A stretch of DNA of 64,000 bases from Martinezella lusitana (GTDB taxonomy: Bacteria > Pseudomonadota > Alphaproteobacteria > Rhizobiales > Rhizobiaceae), in contig NZ_FMAF01000009.1 in the NCBI RefSeq assembly GCF_900094565.1, positions 99,444 through 163,443 of the forward strand. Direction: 5' to 3'. Made by a program: the position numbers and the translations under genes. The notes under the pieces were generated by a model. It was not told the origin of the DNA. It did no database searches and saw nothing but the letters and a program-made list of their open reading frames with translations. Below, in pieces: positions 52,604-61,207 of the stretch; within the stretch, counting starts at the first letter, position 1, and every line of letters begins with the position of its first letter.

Positions 52604-52980
52604 TCAAATATTTTCCAAATGGTCTTGCAAAAAATATGCCTTTTGTCGATTTTTATAAAATATCCAATTGCTTATGAAAATTTTCGATTGGAGCAATCGT
52701 TTGTTTAAAACTAAAAAGCTTTTTCAACGGTCCCACGATTTGGAAAAAGTGGGCCGGCAAAAAGACGCGCTCAGAGCCTGTCGACTGCACCCGCCGCTTA
52801 CCAAAAGAGGAAAATTAAGAACAGGATCCAAAATCAACGATTGCATAGACAGAAATAGCTCATTCGCCAGGGGTGGTCGCAAATCGGCCGCCGGCACTCT
52901 ATGACCCACCTTGTATGCAAAGGTTTGATCGCATATTTTTCCAGTTAATCGAATCCGAATGTTGAAGTAGTCGGCACCGA

Positions 52981-54090
52981 ATGAGCGATACCCCGCAAGG
53001 TCACCAGAGCAAGCGCCCGCGCGTCACCATCGTCGACGTCGCCAACGGCGCCGGCGTACACGTCTCGACGGCGTCGCGTGCGCTGAACCCCGGGACAAGC
53101 CATCGGATATCGAGCAAGGTCGTCCGAAAGATCGAAAAGGTTGCCGAGCAACTCGGCTACAAGCGCAACAGTCTCGCCTCCAGCCTTCGGACGCAGAAGA
53201 CGGGAACGATCGGCCTCATCGTCCCCAATCTCAGCGACCCGCTGTTTTCTCCCATCATCGCTTCCGTAGAAGAACGCGTCGCGGAAGACGGCTATGTCAC
53301 TTTCGTCGCGAATTCGGACTACAGTCCCGTCAAACTCAGATCGATCGTCGAGCGCATGAGCAGCCAGTTCGTCGCCGGGCTGGTCGTCGCAAGCTTCGAG
53401 TTGAACGACCCCTCGGTCGAGCTTTGCCTGGAACTAGGCATACCGACCGTCGCCGTTCTTCGGGATCCTCGGCACTCCCGGATGTCTTCGGTCGCGATGG
53501 ACGATGCGGCAGGCGTTCAGGCGATGGTCGAGCACGTTCTTGACCTGGGTCATAAGGACATCACCTATGTAACACCGCCGCTCGCGGCCTCCACCGCTCA
53601 AAACAGGCTGGCGGGGTTCAATGCAGCGACCCGCCTTGCAAAGGCTGCCGGTTGCCGTTTCGATGTCATTGAAGCGCGAGCCTATGATGTCGTGGAAGGT
53701 GAGCGGATCATGGGACATATGCTTGCATCCGGACTGACCAGCACCGCGGTCCTCGCCTTCAACGACCTGCTCGCCGTCGGTTGCCTCGTCGCCCTGAAGT
53801 CGGCTGGGGTCGCTTGTCCCGAACAGATTTCTCTTGCCGGCGTCAACGATCTACCGTTCATGAATCTGTTGTCGCCGCCATTGACCACTTTGCACACCGC
53901 CGGCCGCGATCTCGGATTCGAGAGCGCTGACCTGCTGATGAGCCTGATCAAAAATCACTCGCAACCGGTGAAGCGCATCCTCCTCACCCCTCATCTGGTG
54001 CTAAGAGGCAGTACCGGACCTGCACGCAAGCCCGGATCGAGTTCCGACCCTTCGGCGATTGTTATCCAATCGGATCCCATAAGTGTTTGA
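52981..54090 (+). CDS. LacI-family transcriptional regulator
   Basis: A 369-residue regulator. The N-terminal HTH and hinge helix read VTIVDVANGAGVHVSTASRALN and LASSLRTQKTGTIGLIVPNLSDP in parts; the C-terminal ligand domain is of the Type-I periplasmic-binding fold (DAAGVQAMVEHVLDLGHKDI, VLAFNDLLAVGCLVALKSAG). The domain is homologous to the binding protein at 49146, so both may sense the same sugar-like ligand. It is transcribed away from the reductase-transport unit, with palindromic sites in between, and should repress it. Confidence 0.93.
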   Translation: MSDTPQGHQSKRPRVTIVDVANGAGVHVSTASRALNPGTSHRISSKVVRKIEKVAEQLGYKRNSLASSLRTQKTGTIGLIVPNLSDPLFSPIIASVEERVAEDGYVTFVANSDYSPVKLRSIVERMSSQFVAGLVVASFELNDPSVELCLELGIPTVAVLRDPRHSRMSSVAMDDAAGVQAMVEHVLDLGHKDITYVTPPLAASTAQNRLAGFNAATRLAKAAGCRFDVIEARAYDVVEGERIMGHMLASGLTSTAVLAFNDLLAVGCLVALKSAGVACPEQISLAGVNDLPFMNLLSPPLTTLHTAGRDLGFESADLLMSLIKNHSQPVKRILLTPHLVLRGSTGPARKPGSSSDPSAIVIQSDPISV

Positions 54091-54102
54091 ACCTGACGGA
54101 TG

Positions 54103-54405
54103 TCATCGCGGCGAAATCATCGTCAATAGGCGGATGTCCGGGTCTACTTTGAAAAACTCGTTCTTTCGTACAATCAATTCCTTGAGATACGGCGTTTCCA
54201 TATGCTCATCCAACGCTGCACGATCGATCCAATTTTCATAGAAGGCAAAGTTCGCAGGATCTTCCTGGCTCTGATGCAAATGATAATCGACGCAGCCCGC
54301 CTCCGCGCGCGTGCGCTCGATCAGCGACATCAGAAATTCCTTGGTGTCCTGGATCTTATCCGGGCGCGCCACCAGATGCGCGATGACCGTTAGCTGGTCC
54401 GACAT
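54103..54405 (-). CDS. antibiotic biosynthesis monooxygenase (ABM)-domain protein, YgiN-like
   Basis: A 100-residue dimeric alpha-beta barrel protein: TVIAHLVARPDKIQDTKEFLMSLIERTRAEAGCVDYHLHQ is the ABM core in one run of motifs, with EDPANFAFYENWIDRAALDEH following. Members oxygenate quinols or polyketide phenols without cofactor. AGGGGAGAAG precedes ATG 54405. It lies 48 bases after an SDR that has copy 2 of the shared operator, so it may supply the missing hydroxylation leading to hydroxyquinol. Inference from placement only. Confidence 0.88.
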   Translation of the reverse strand: MSDQLTVIAHLVARPDKIQDTKEFLMSLIERTRAEAGCVDYHLHQSQEDPANFAFYENWIDRAALDEHMETPYLKELIVRKNEFFKVDPDIRLLTMISPR

Positions 54406-54453
54406 TCGTTCTTCTCCCCTGAACTTCCAATTCGCGTCTCAATTACCGCGTGG

Positions 54454-55227
54454 TTAGGTGAATCGGCAGCCGCCGTTGACGTCCAGCGTCGCGCCTACGA
54501 AATAGTTGGCGTCGTCGGTAGACAGAAAATGAATTGCAGACGCTATCTCCGCCGTTTCCGCGGGACGACCCATCGGGATCTTGCCCCATTCGATCTCACG
54601 CATCTCATCGGCTGAAATCCCGCGCTTTTCGGCCTCAACCGCAAGCGCGTTGAAATGCATCGGCGTGTTGATATTGCCTGGAGCAACGCAGTTTACCCGG
54701 ATATCCGGCGCAAGTTCCGCGGCGACACTCTGCGTCAGCGAAATCAATGCGGCTTTCGATGTACAATAGGGGCTGAAGTAGGCATGTCCTTCACGGCCCC
54801 AGAAACTGGCAACATTCACGATGGAAGCCCTGCCCGCCTTCCGCAGCAACGGCACACACGCGCTGATGAACTTGACGTTCGCGCGCAGATTTACGTTGTG
54901 CACCCGGTCCCAGAGGGCCATGTCCAAGTTCTCGATGCTGACGGCCGGATGGTTGATCGCGGCCACGAGCCCTAGAAAGCGCAACGGAATGCCGGTCTCA
55001 AGGGCCGTCTTCGCAATCTGGTCGACCTCTTGATCATTCGCGAGATCCATCTGAATACCGAGGCAGGCATGGCCGAACTCAGCTGAAAGGTCTTTCGCCA
55101 GACCGGCAATCTCAGCGGTCCGGTCGCAAAGAATCATCGACCAACCGCTCTCAGCGAAGCGTTTCGCTGTCGCCCGGCCAACTTCCCCCGCGGCACCTGT
55201 CAAAATGCAAAGTTTCATATCCGTCAT
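54454..55227 (-). CDS. SDR-family oxidoreductase
   Basis: A 257-residue SDR. TGAAGEVGRATAKRF binds the nucleotide, VAAINHPA is a variant NNAG, VASFWGREGHAYFSPYCTSK contains the Ser and Tyr-Lys, and DVNGGCRFT ends the protein. GGGAGGAGC lies upstream of ATG 55227. The shared 19-base motif lies 65 bases before the start. With the ABM gene it forms a two-gene unit probably co-regulated with the hydroxyquinol operon. Confidence 0.9.
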   Translation of the reverse strand: MTDMKLCILTGAAGEVGRATAKRFAESGWSMILCDRTAEIAGLAKDLSAEFGHACLGIQMDLANDQEVDQIAKTALETGIPLRFLGLVAAINHPAVSIENLDMALWDRVHNVNLRANVKFISACVPLLRKAGRASIVNVASFWGREGHAYFSPYCTSKAALISLTQSVAAELAPDIRVNCVAPGNINTPMHFNALAVEAEKRGISADEMREIEWGKIPMGRPAETAEIASAIHFLSTDDANYFVGATLDVNGGCRFT

Positions 55228-55291
55228 ATTGCGCCGCTCCTCCCAAGCCTTCGGGAGATGCTACAAACAATTTCGTGGTTGAGAACCGTGT

Positions 55292-55310
55292 AATTATCCA
55301 TTTTGGACTT
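55292..55310 (-). promoter_or_regulatory. putative operator, copy 2 of the shared 19-base motif
   Basis: AATTATCCATTTTGGACTT (plus strand), base-for-base the same as 33855-33873, about 21 kb away. It lies 65 bases upstream of the SDR start. The bases around it are not conserved between the two sites, which argues for a selected binding site and not a duplicated block. On the minus strand it reads into GATAAT, a possible -10. Confidence 0.7.
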
Positions 55311-55439
55311 GGCTGTCCCTGAAGGGCTCTGTCTCTACCTGGCAGGGCCAACGCCAGGCGGAAGGACGGGTCAACAGGGCGGAATCCAACAGGAGGGCAC
55401 CCAGCCAGGTTGCCCTCCTCAATTTCCCGGAGAGTGAAC

Positions 55440-56216
55440 TCAGGCGGGACGCTCTTCGCCGGCGTTCGGACGCCAGGTGATGAGCTTCCTTTCGATGACA
55501 TCGAGGATCAGGTCGATGATCAGAACGAAGACGGCGAGGATGATGATGCCTGCAAAAACACCGACGGCATCGAAGTTGCCTTCCGAGCGGGCGATGAGGT
55601 AGCCGAGACCCGCCGATGCGCCGAGATATTCGCCGATGATCGCGCCGACAACGGCAAAGCCGACGGAGGTACGCAGCGACGACAGGATCCAGGTTGCCGC
55701 GGCCGGGAAATAGACGTGGCGAAGCAGCTCGGAACGCTTGGCGCCGAGGATGCGGGTATTGGATAGGATGACCGGGTTGACCTCGCGGACGCCCTGCATC
55801 GCGTTGAAGAAGGTGACGAAGAAGACCAGCGTGACCGCCAGTGCGACCTTCGACCAGAGGCCGAGTCCCAGCCAGAGCACGAAGATGGGAGCGAGCACGA
55901 CGCGCGGGATTGCGTTCACGGCCTTGATGAAAGGATCAAGAACTCTGGCGACGAACGGGCTGAGGCCAAGCCAGACCCCCGCCGCCACGCCGAGACCAGT
56001 CCCGATCAGGTAGCCAAGAACGGTCTCGCCGAGTGTGATGCCGACATGTTTGTAGAAACCGTGATCACTGATCCAGGTCGTCACTTGTTTGACGATATCC
56101 AATGGCGCCGGAAAGAAGAAGCGGTCGATCACCCCGGACGAAACCCCGAATTGCCAGCCGCCGAGGATGATCGCCAGAAGCGCCACCTGGATGAGACGAA
56201 CGTTAATGGCCTGCAT
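55440..56216 (-). CDS. taurine/nitrate-type ABC permease (SsuC/TauC-like)
   Basis: A 258-residue inner-membrane protein with six hydrophobic segments and the family's coupling loop TRILGAKRSELLRHVYFPAA, preceded by NAIPRVVLAPIFVLWLGLG. Such permeases carry sulfonates, nitrate, pyrimidine precursors, phthalate and other aromatic acids. Its start overlaps the ATPase gene by 14 bases. Together with a PrpF/GalD-like isomerase upstream, an organic-acid cargo is plausible. Confidence 0.92.
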   Translation of the reverse strand: MQAINVRLIQVALLAIILGGWQFGVSSGVIDRFFFPAPLDIVKQVTTWISDHGFYKHVGITLGETVLGYLIGTGLGVAAGVWLGLSPFVARVLDPFIKAVNAIPRVVLAPIFVLWLGLGLWSKVALAVTLVFFVTFFNAMQGVREVNPVILSNTRILGAKRSELLRHVYFPAAATWILSSLRTSVGFAVVGAIIGEYLGASAGLGYLIARSEGNFDAVGVFAGIIILAVFVLIIDLILDVIERKLITWRPNAGEERPA

Positions 56217-57024
56217 AGCTTTTCTCCACTTCGCCGCGCAGCGACGCCCAGATGTCGCGATAAAGGGTCATGAATTTCGGGTCGAGCTTGATTTCGGCGA
56301 CATCGCGCGGCCGTTCGAGATCGACGCCGAAGGTTTCGATTACCCGGCTTCTGGGGCCGGCGGCCAGAACGACGACACGATCGCCGAGTGCAATCGCCTC
56401 CTCGAGATCATGCGTGATCATGACCACGGCGCGGCGGTCTTCCTGCCACAGCTTGAGAAGCTCGTTCTGCATGAGATGGCGGGTATGGATGTCCAGCGCC
56501 GAAAACGGCTCGTCCATGAGGATGACCTTGGGCTCGGTGATCAAGGCCTGCGCCATCTGCACGCGTTTGCGCTGCCCGCCGGAAAGTTGATGGGGAAACC
56601 GGGTTTCAAAGCCCTTGAGACCGACCTTTTCAAGCCATCCCATGACTTTTTCGCGCCGTTCGCCGGCGGACACGCCACGAAACCGCAGCCCAAGCTCGAC
56701 GTTCTCATAAGCCGTCTTCCAGGGAAGGAGCGCGTCCTGTTGAAAGAGATAGCCGATATTGTTCTGCACGCCCTTCACTGCAGCGCCGTCGATCGAGACC
56801 CCGCCTACCGAAGGCTTCAAAAGGCCGGCGATGGCGTTGAGGATGGTGGACTTGCCACAGCCCGTCGGTCCGACGATGGAGAGAAATTCTCCGTCGCCGA
56901 CGGTCAGGTTGACGTTTTCGACGGCCACGAACGATCCGAACGCCATGGTGACGCCGCTGATGGAAACCATGGGTATCGGGTTTGATTGGGCCACGGCCTG
57001 AATTTTCCTTGCTGTCACTGACAT
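56203..57024 (-). CDS. taurine/nitrate-type ABC ATPase (SsuB/TauB-like)
   Basis: A 273-residue ATPase. Walker A reads VGPTGCGKST (about residues 51-60), the Q-loop FQQDALLPWKT, the signature LSGGQRKR, Walker B VILMDEPFSALD, and the H-loop MITHDLEEA. It works with the permease that overlaps its 3' end and the binding protein ten bases upstream. No extra ligand domain is present. Confidence 0.93.
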   Translation of the reverse strand: MSVTARKIQAVAQSNPIPMVSISGVTMAFGSFVAVENVNLTVGDGEFLSIVGPTGCGKSTILNAIAGLLKPSVGGVSIDGAAVKGVQNNIGYLFQQDALLPWKTAYENVELGLRFRGVSAGERREKVMGWLEKVGLKGFETRFPHQLSGGQRKRVQMAQALITEPKVILMDEPFSALDIHTRHLMQNELLKLWQEDRRAVVMITHDLEEAIALGDRVVVLAAGPRSRVIETFGVDLERPRDVAEIKLDPKFMTLYRDIWASLRGEVEKSYAGH

Positions 57025-57034
57025 TGGAGGCCTC

Positions 57035-58036
57035 TTAGTTGGCGGCGCGCAGGGCTGCGGCCTCTACGAACCTGTTCGTGTAGGTGGCATTGAGATCGAT
57101 TGTTGCCTTGTGAACGCTCTCGTTGAAGCTCTTGAGAACGGCGAGCGGCGTCTCGGTATCTTGCGCGACGAACAGGCCGTCCTTCGAGAAGATCGCCTTG
57201 GCGTTCTCGACTGCCTTGATGTAGGTCGCCTTGTCGCCGGAGACGAAATCGTCAGGTAGCTGCTCGACGATTTCGGCTGCTGTGTGATTTTTCATCCAAT
57301 GCAGCGCCTTCACCGTGGCGTTGGCGACCTTCTGGATCACCTCCGGATGGGCCTCGATATAGGCCTGGTTGGCATAGAGAACCGAGGTCGGATAGATACC
57401 GCCATAGACGGCCTTGGCGCCCTCATCGCTGCGAGCGTCGATCAGGATCTTGCCAATGCCGCGCTCGACGACGATCGTTGCAGCCGGATCGTAGTTGACA
57501 AGAAGGTCGACTTTGCCCTGCTGCAAGGCCGCCACTGCAGCCGCGCCGGAGCCGACGCCGATGATCGAGATATCGTTTTCGGTCAGGCCATGCTGCTGAA
57601 GATAATAGCGAATGAAGAAATCGGACGACGAACCCGGCGCCGTGATGCCGATGCTCTTTCCCTTGATCGTTGCCGGCTTGGCCGGATCGAAATCGGTGTC
57701 GTTCTTTCCAACGAGGACCAGCCCCGAATTGCGGGCGAGCTGTACGAAGCCGACGACATGCTTGCCCTGCGACTGCATCTGGATCGTGTGATCATAAAAG
57801 CCAACGGCAACGTCGGTCGAGCCCGCGACAAGAGCCTGCAGGACCTTGGAGCCTCCTTGAGCAAAATTCTCCGTAGTCACCTCCAGCCCCTCTTCCTTGT
57901 AGAAGCCAAGGCTTTCGGCAACGGGGAACGGCAGGTTATTGAGATTATAAGAGCCGACGCTCATCCGAACCGGCTCGGCATGAGCGACGCCGGCAAGCAC
58001 CATGATGGCGGTTGCCGCGAGCAGACAATTGCGCAT
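57035..58036 (-). CDS. ABC transporter substrate-binding protein, NMT1/TauA/SsuA type
   Basis: A 333-residue exported protein. The signal peptide (1-20, cut after AHA) precedes an NMT1-like fold: VAESLGFYKEEGLEVTTENFAQGG, ALVAGSTDVAVGFYDHTIQMQSQGK in segments, then GITAPGSSSDFFIRYYLQ. AGGGAGGAAATTTC precedes ATG 58036. Family members bind sulfonates, nitrate, thiamine precursors and aromatic acids. Position next to the isomerase at 58089 suggests an unsaturated carboxylic acid or its precursor. Confidence 0.92.
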   Translation of the reverse strand: MRNCLLAATAIMVLAGVAHAEPVRMSVGSYNLNNLPFPVAESLGFYKEEGLEVTTENFAQGGSKVLQALVAGSTDVAVGFYDHTIQMQSQGKHVVGFVQLARNSGLVLVGKNDTDFDPAKPATIKGKSIGITAPGSSSDFFIRYYLQQHGLTENDISIIGVGSGAAAVAALQQGKVDLLVNYDPAATIVVERGIGKILIDARSDEGAKAVYGGIYPTSVLYANQAYIEAHPEVIQKVANATVKALHWMKNHTAAEIVEQLPDDFVSGDKATYIKAVENAKAIFSKDGLFVAQDTETPLAVLKSFNESVHKATIDLNATYTNRFVEAAALRAAN

Positions 58037-58088
58037 GAAATTTCCTCCCTGACTATATCCGGTCCTCACCGGATCGATTGGTAATGAT

Positions 58089-59171
58089 CTAGGCCGCGTG
58101 TTCGACAAACCCGGCGGGCTTGGCAAACGCATAGCCTTCGAAAAGACGACGCGCGGTTCGCACGAGACCGGCCACGGTCACGCCGCCGCGCGTCTCCAGC
58201 TCGACGTCGAGACGGCCGCCCGGATGTTCAATCCGCACGGTCGCCGGAAGAGATGAGCCGCCCACAAGATCGGCGGCAATCGTCCCCGGCGTGACAACCG
58301 CAGTTGCTATGCCGACCGCCCCCGTCGTCGCAAGGGCCGGATGGCAATCGTTCGGCATGAAATAACGAACCGCAAGTGTACCGCCCTTCTGCGGCGGCGC
58401 AATCAGGACCGGCTTCGGAATGACCTTGTCCGACACATCGCCCATGCCCATGATCTTGCCGGCCCGGATGCGGATCGCCGACATGCGTGCGATCAGCTCG
58501 CTATTCCTGGACAGCGTCGCGGCGTCTTCATATCCAGTGACTCCGAGATCGGCAGCGCGCATGAGCACCATGGGTATGGCGCAATCGATGATCGTCACCC
58601 TCATACCGTCAATGACATCCGATGCATTGCCGCTTGGAAGCAGTTTGCCGGTCTTGGCTCCCGCGGCATCGAGAAAGGTGAGCGCGATCGGTGCGGCAAG
58701 TCCCGGCACGCCGTCGATCGAGGCATCACCGAGATAGGTCACCTCCCCGTTGCGGGTCGGCACTTTCGCCTCGATCACCTTGCCGGTGTTGACATTGTGG
58801 ATGCGTACGAGCGTTTCGGCTGCCCCGGCCTTCACCAGGCCAGCCTCGATGGAGAAAGGCCCGACGGCCGCCAGCATATTTCCGCAGTTCGGCGAGTAGT
58901 CGACGATCTGCCGGTCGGTCCGGACCTGAGCGAACAGATAGTCGACATCGGCGCCGGCAACGCTCGGCGGACCGATGATCGCCACCTTCGAGGTGACGGG
59001 ATTTCCGCCCCCTATGCCATCGATTTGCAGCGGATGACCCGAACCCATGATAGACAGCAAGGCCGCATCGCGGCTGGCGGCGTCCGACGGCAGGTCCGCG
59101 CTCAAAAAGAACGGCCCCCGAGAGGTTCCGCCGCGCATCAAGACGCAAGGAATCCGCACCAAATCGTTCAT
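58089..59171 (-). CDS. PrpF-family isomerase, 4-oxalomesaconate tautomerase (GalD)-like
   Basis: A 360-residue protein of the PrpF/diaminopimelate-epimerase fold. CVLMRGGTSRGPFFLSADLP opens the protein, GIGGGNPVTSKVAII and DYSPNCGNMLAAVGPF follow with the catalytic Cys of NCGN, and the second half has VRYFMPNDCHPALATTGAV. Length and motifs match GalD, which tautomerises 4-oxalomesaconate in gallate breakdown, and 3-methylitaconate isomerase. No gallate dioxygenase is in the window. The start at 59171 fits the family N-terminus. Divergent from LysR at 59278. Confidence 0.88.
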   Translation of the reverse strand: MNDLVRIPCVLMRGGTSRGPFFLSADLPSDAASRDAALLSIMGSGHPLQIDGIGGGNPVTSKVAIIGPPSVAGADVDYLFAQVRTDRQIVDYSPNCGNMLAAVGPFSIEAGLVKAGAAETLVRIHNVNTGKVIEAKVPTRNGEVTYLGDASIDGVPGLAAPIALTFLDAAGAKTGKLLPSGNASDVIDGMRVTIIDCAIPMVLMRAADLGVTGYEDAATLSRNSELIARMSAIRIRAGKIMGMGDVSDKVIPKPVLIAPPQKGGTLAVRYFMPNDCHPALATTGAVGIATAVVTPGTIAADLVGGSSLPATVRIEHPGGRLDVELETRGGVTVAGLVRTARRLFEGYAFAKPAGFVEHAA

Positions 59172-59195
59172 AACAGACCTTCTAAGTTTCATGAA

Positions 59196-59231
59196 GTGGA
59201 TCAATCCACCGGTTTGTTGCAATATGTGCAA
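59196..59231. promoter_or_regulatory. two dyads in the LysR/GalD-like divergent promoter
   Basis: GTGGAT-CA-ATCCAC (59196-59209) and TTGCA-ATATG-TGCAA (59217-59231) lie eight bases apart in the 106-base gap between divergent genes. LysR proteins usually bind two adjacent imperfect dyads there, one for recognition and one for activation. Confidence 0.6.
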
Positions 59232-59277
59232 GAGCGGGTTATTTGTGAAATGCAATTTTCGGAGGGATTATTTCACT

Positions 59278-60198
59278 ATGAGCATCAATTGCGAGATTTT
59301 GGACCTTCGTGCATTCCAAGCCGTGGTCGAACTCGAGAGCTTTCATCGCGCTGCGGAGGCCTTGCACATCTCGCAGCCGGCTTTGACGCGCCGCATCCAG
59401 AAACTGGAACAATCGATCGGCGCGCCGTTGCTCGACAGAACCACCCGCCATGTGGCGCCGACGGCCACCGGTCAAGAGATGATCCCTCTCGTTCGGCGCA
59501 TGCTGGAGGAGTTCGACGGCTCGCTCTTTGCCATCAAGGACAGTGGATCACAGCGTCGCGGACTGATAACCATGGCCTGCGTACCGACCGCCGCCTTCTA
59601 CTTCCTCCCGACCGTTATTCGCACCTTTGGCCGCGACTATCCTCACATACGGTTGAGGATCCGGGATCTGACCGCCAATGAGGGGCTGCAAGCGGTGGCT
59701 CGAGGAGAAGTCGAGTTCGGTATCAACTTGATGGGCAATTCCGATCCGGATCTATCGTTCGAGCCGTTGATCGACGATCCATTTGTGTTGGCCATGCGCA
59801 AAGACCATCCGCTTGCCGCCTTTGACGAAATCCACTGGAACCAGCTCGAGGGCCACCCACTTGTTGTGGTGGATCGCTCCAGCGGCAACCGCACACTTCT
59901 TGACGCGGCGCTCGCCCGGGCGAATCTCAGGCTCAACTGGTTCTACGAGGTCACCCATTTGAATACCTCGCTGGGACTGGTCGAGGCGGGATTGGGAATT
60001 TCCGTGCTTCCAAGGCTGGCAACGCCGCAGGAGGAGCATCCGTTTCTCGTCACCCGCCCGATCGTCAATCCTGTCGTTACTCGGACGATCGGCATCGTCA
60101 GACGCAGGAGTGCCACTCTATCCCCCGCAGCCGACCGTTTCATCGATATGCTTTTGACGACCTGGAAACGGCCGGAACGAACAATTGCTGCGAACTAA
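59278..60198 (+). CDS. LysR-family transcriptional regulator
   Basis: A 306-residue LysR protein. The HTH covers about residues 8-65 (LRAFQAVVELESFHRAAEAL, SQPALTRRIQKLEQSIG), followed by the two-lobe effector domain (RGEVEFGINLMG, GLVEAGLGISVLPRLA). GGAGGG lies nine bases before ATG 59278. It is divergent from the GalD-like gene and should activate the isomerase and taurine-type transporter in response to an organic acid. Confidence 0.93.
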   Translation: MSINCEILDLRAFQAVVELESFHRAAEALHISQPALTRRIQKLEQSIGAPLLDRTTRHVAPTATGQEMIPLVRRMLEEFDGSLFAIKDSGSQRRGLITMACVPTAAFYFLPTVIRTFGRDYPHIRLRIRDLTANEGLQAVARGEVEFGINLMGNSDPDLSFEPLIDDPFVLAMRKDHPLAAFDEIHWNQLEGHPLVVVDRSSGNRTLLDAALARANLRLNWFYEVTHLNTSLGLVEAGLGISVLPRLATPQEEHPFLVTRPIVNPVVTRTIGIVRRRSATLSPAADRFIDMLLTTWKRPERTIAAN

Positions 60199-60265
60199 TC
60201 GCGTCGGGTGCCGTCAGGCGTACGAAAGCCTCTCATGCAGGAACCCGCGGTCGGCAGTCTCTGAG

Positions 60266-61108
60266 CTATGGGGTTTTGTGTATCGGATCTTCCGGCGGGG
60301 CGCCGATCGCAGCGACGTTTGTCAGTCCCAGCAGGCCGAGAGTGGTGTTTCCAGGTGTGATTGCCGAGATTTTTGTCGTGACTGGGAGCACGTTTGCCAG
60401 GCTGAAAGCCGTCGCGATAGTGACTGGCGCAGGGCCTCCCGTTGGCCGGCTGTGTGTTGAGTGGTCCATATGAATGGATCTGCCATGCCGGGTCATGACG
60501 CACTCTCCCGGTTCGTCGTCCGCCTCGTCAGGGAACGACGGGACAGCGTTGAGGAGTTCGCGGGCACAGAAGTCCCATTCTGCCTGACCGACGACATATC
60601 GTACCCGGCTGAACCCCGGACGATCGCCTTCCATGAGCCCGTTGATGTGATCGGCATGCAGATGAGAAATCGCCACGATTGTCACACCGGACGGTGCATA
60701 GCCCGATGACGCGATGCGGTTCGCCAGTTGCCCGGTTCCAAACTCCCTACCCTCCGGCCCATTGCCGGTGTCGAAGAGGATGAGGTCCGTCCCTGTGTTC
60801 ACAAGCACCGGGTTGAATTGCCCGATCATTCGATCCGACGGCAGAAAGTTGGCTTTCATGAGAGACACGACTTCGTCGGCGTCCCGATCGGCGCCGAAGG
60901 TCGGATGTGGGCCATCGAATATCCGGCTGCCATCGAGAATGACAGTGATCTCGAACTCGCCCAGCATGAAGCGGTAAAAGCCGGTGTTGGCGATGTCCGA
61001 TTTCGGTGGAGCGGCCGCGAAGGCAGCGCGTGTCATGATCTGAGGCGTTGAAAGCGCCAGCGCGGTTACGGCTCCTGCCGTGAACATGGAGCGGCGATTG
61101 AAAAGCAT
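60266..61108 (-). CDS. MBL-fold metallo-hydrolase, Tat signal, apparently C-terminally truncated
   Basis: A 280-residue protein. The N-terminus has a twin-arginine signal (FNRRSMFTAGAVTALALS). The metallo-beta-lactamase core follows: LFDTGNG and the metal motif HLHADHINGL. The end is odd. After FSLANVLPVTTKISAI and TTLGLLGLTNVAAIG, family members continue into GHTPGH and about 80 more residues; here the frame turns into APPEDPIHKTP and stops. A deletion or frameshift near 60290 probably removed the second metal-ligand region, so activity is doubtful. The start at 61108 follows GAGGAAAGAG. Confidence 0.75.
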   Translation of the reverse strand: MLFNRRSMFTAGAVTALALSTPQIMTRAAFAAAPPKSDIANTGFYRFMLGEFEITVILDGSRIFDGPHPTFGADRDADEVVSLMKANFLPSDRMIGQFNPVLVNTGTDLILFDTGNGPEGREFGTGQLANRIASSGYAPSGVTIVAISHLHADHINGLMEGDRPGFSRVRYVVGQAEWDFCARELLNAVPSFPDEADDEPGECVMTRHGRSIHMDHSTHSRPTGGPAPVTIATAFSLANVLPVTTKISAITPGNTTLGLLGLTNVAAIGAPPEDPIHKTP

Positions 61109-61207
61109 GGCTCTTTCCTCCGGATAGCTCAACTTCGTTTTTGGCATGCTCGAAGGGCGGACGCTCGCAAGGTCGAGACCTTGTGCAGAGGACCGCCCTC
61201 CGGTGCC

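Larger units (their letters stand above)
52509..52980. promoter_or_regulatory. divergent control region, A+T-rich
   Basis: A 470-base gap between copy B of the reductase (-) and the LacI gene (+). It is markedly richer in A and T than flanking genes. It holds the promoter and operator sites listed separately. A 78-codon reading at 52668-52904 has no ribosome site and no domain and is not counted as a gene. Confidence 0.65.

Noticed and set aside
52668..52904. 78-codon ORF in the LacI control region
   Set aside because: It lies in A+T-rich regulatory DNA over operator-like sites and has no ribosome site or domain.
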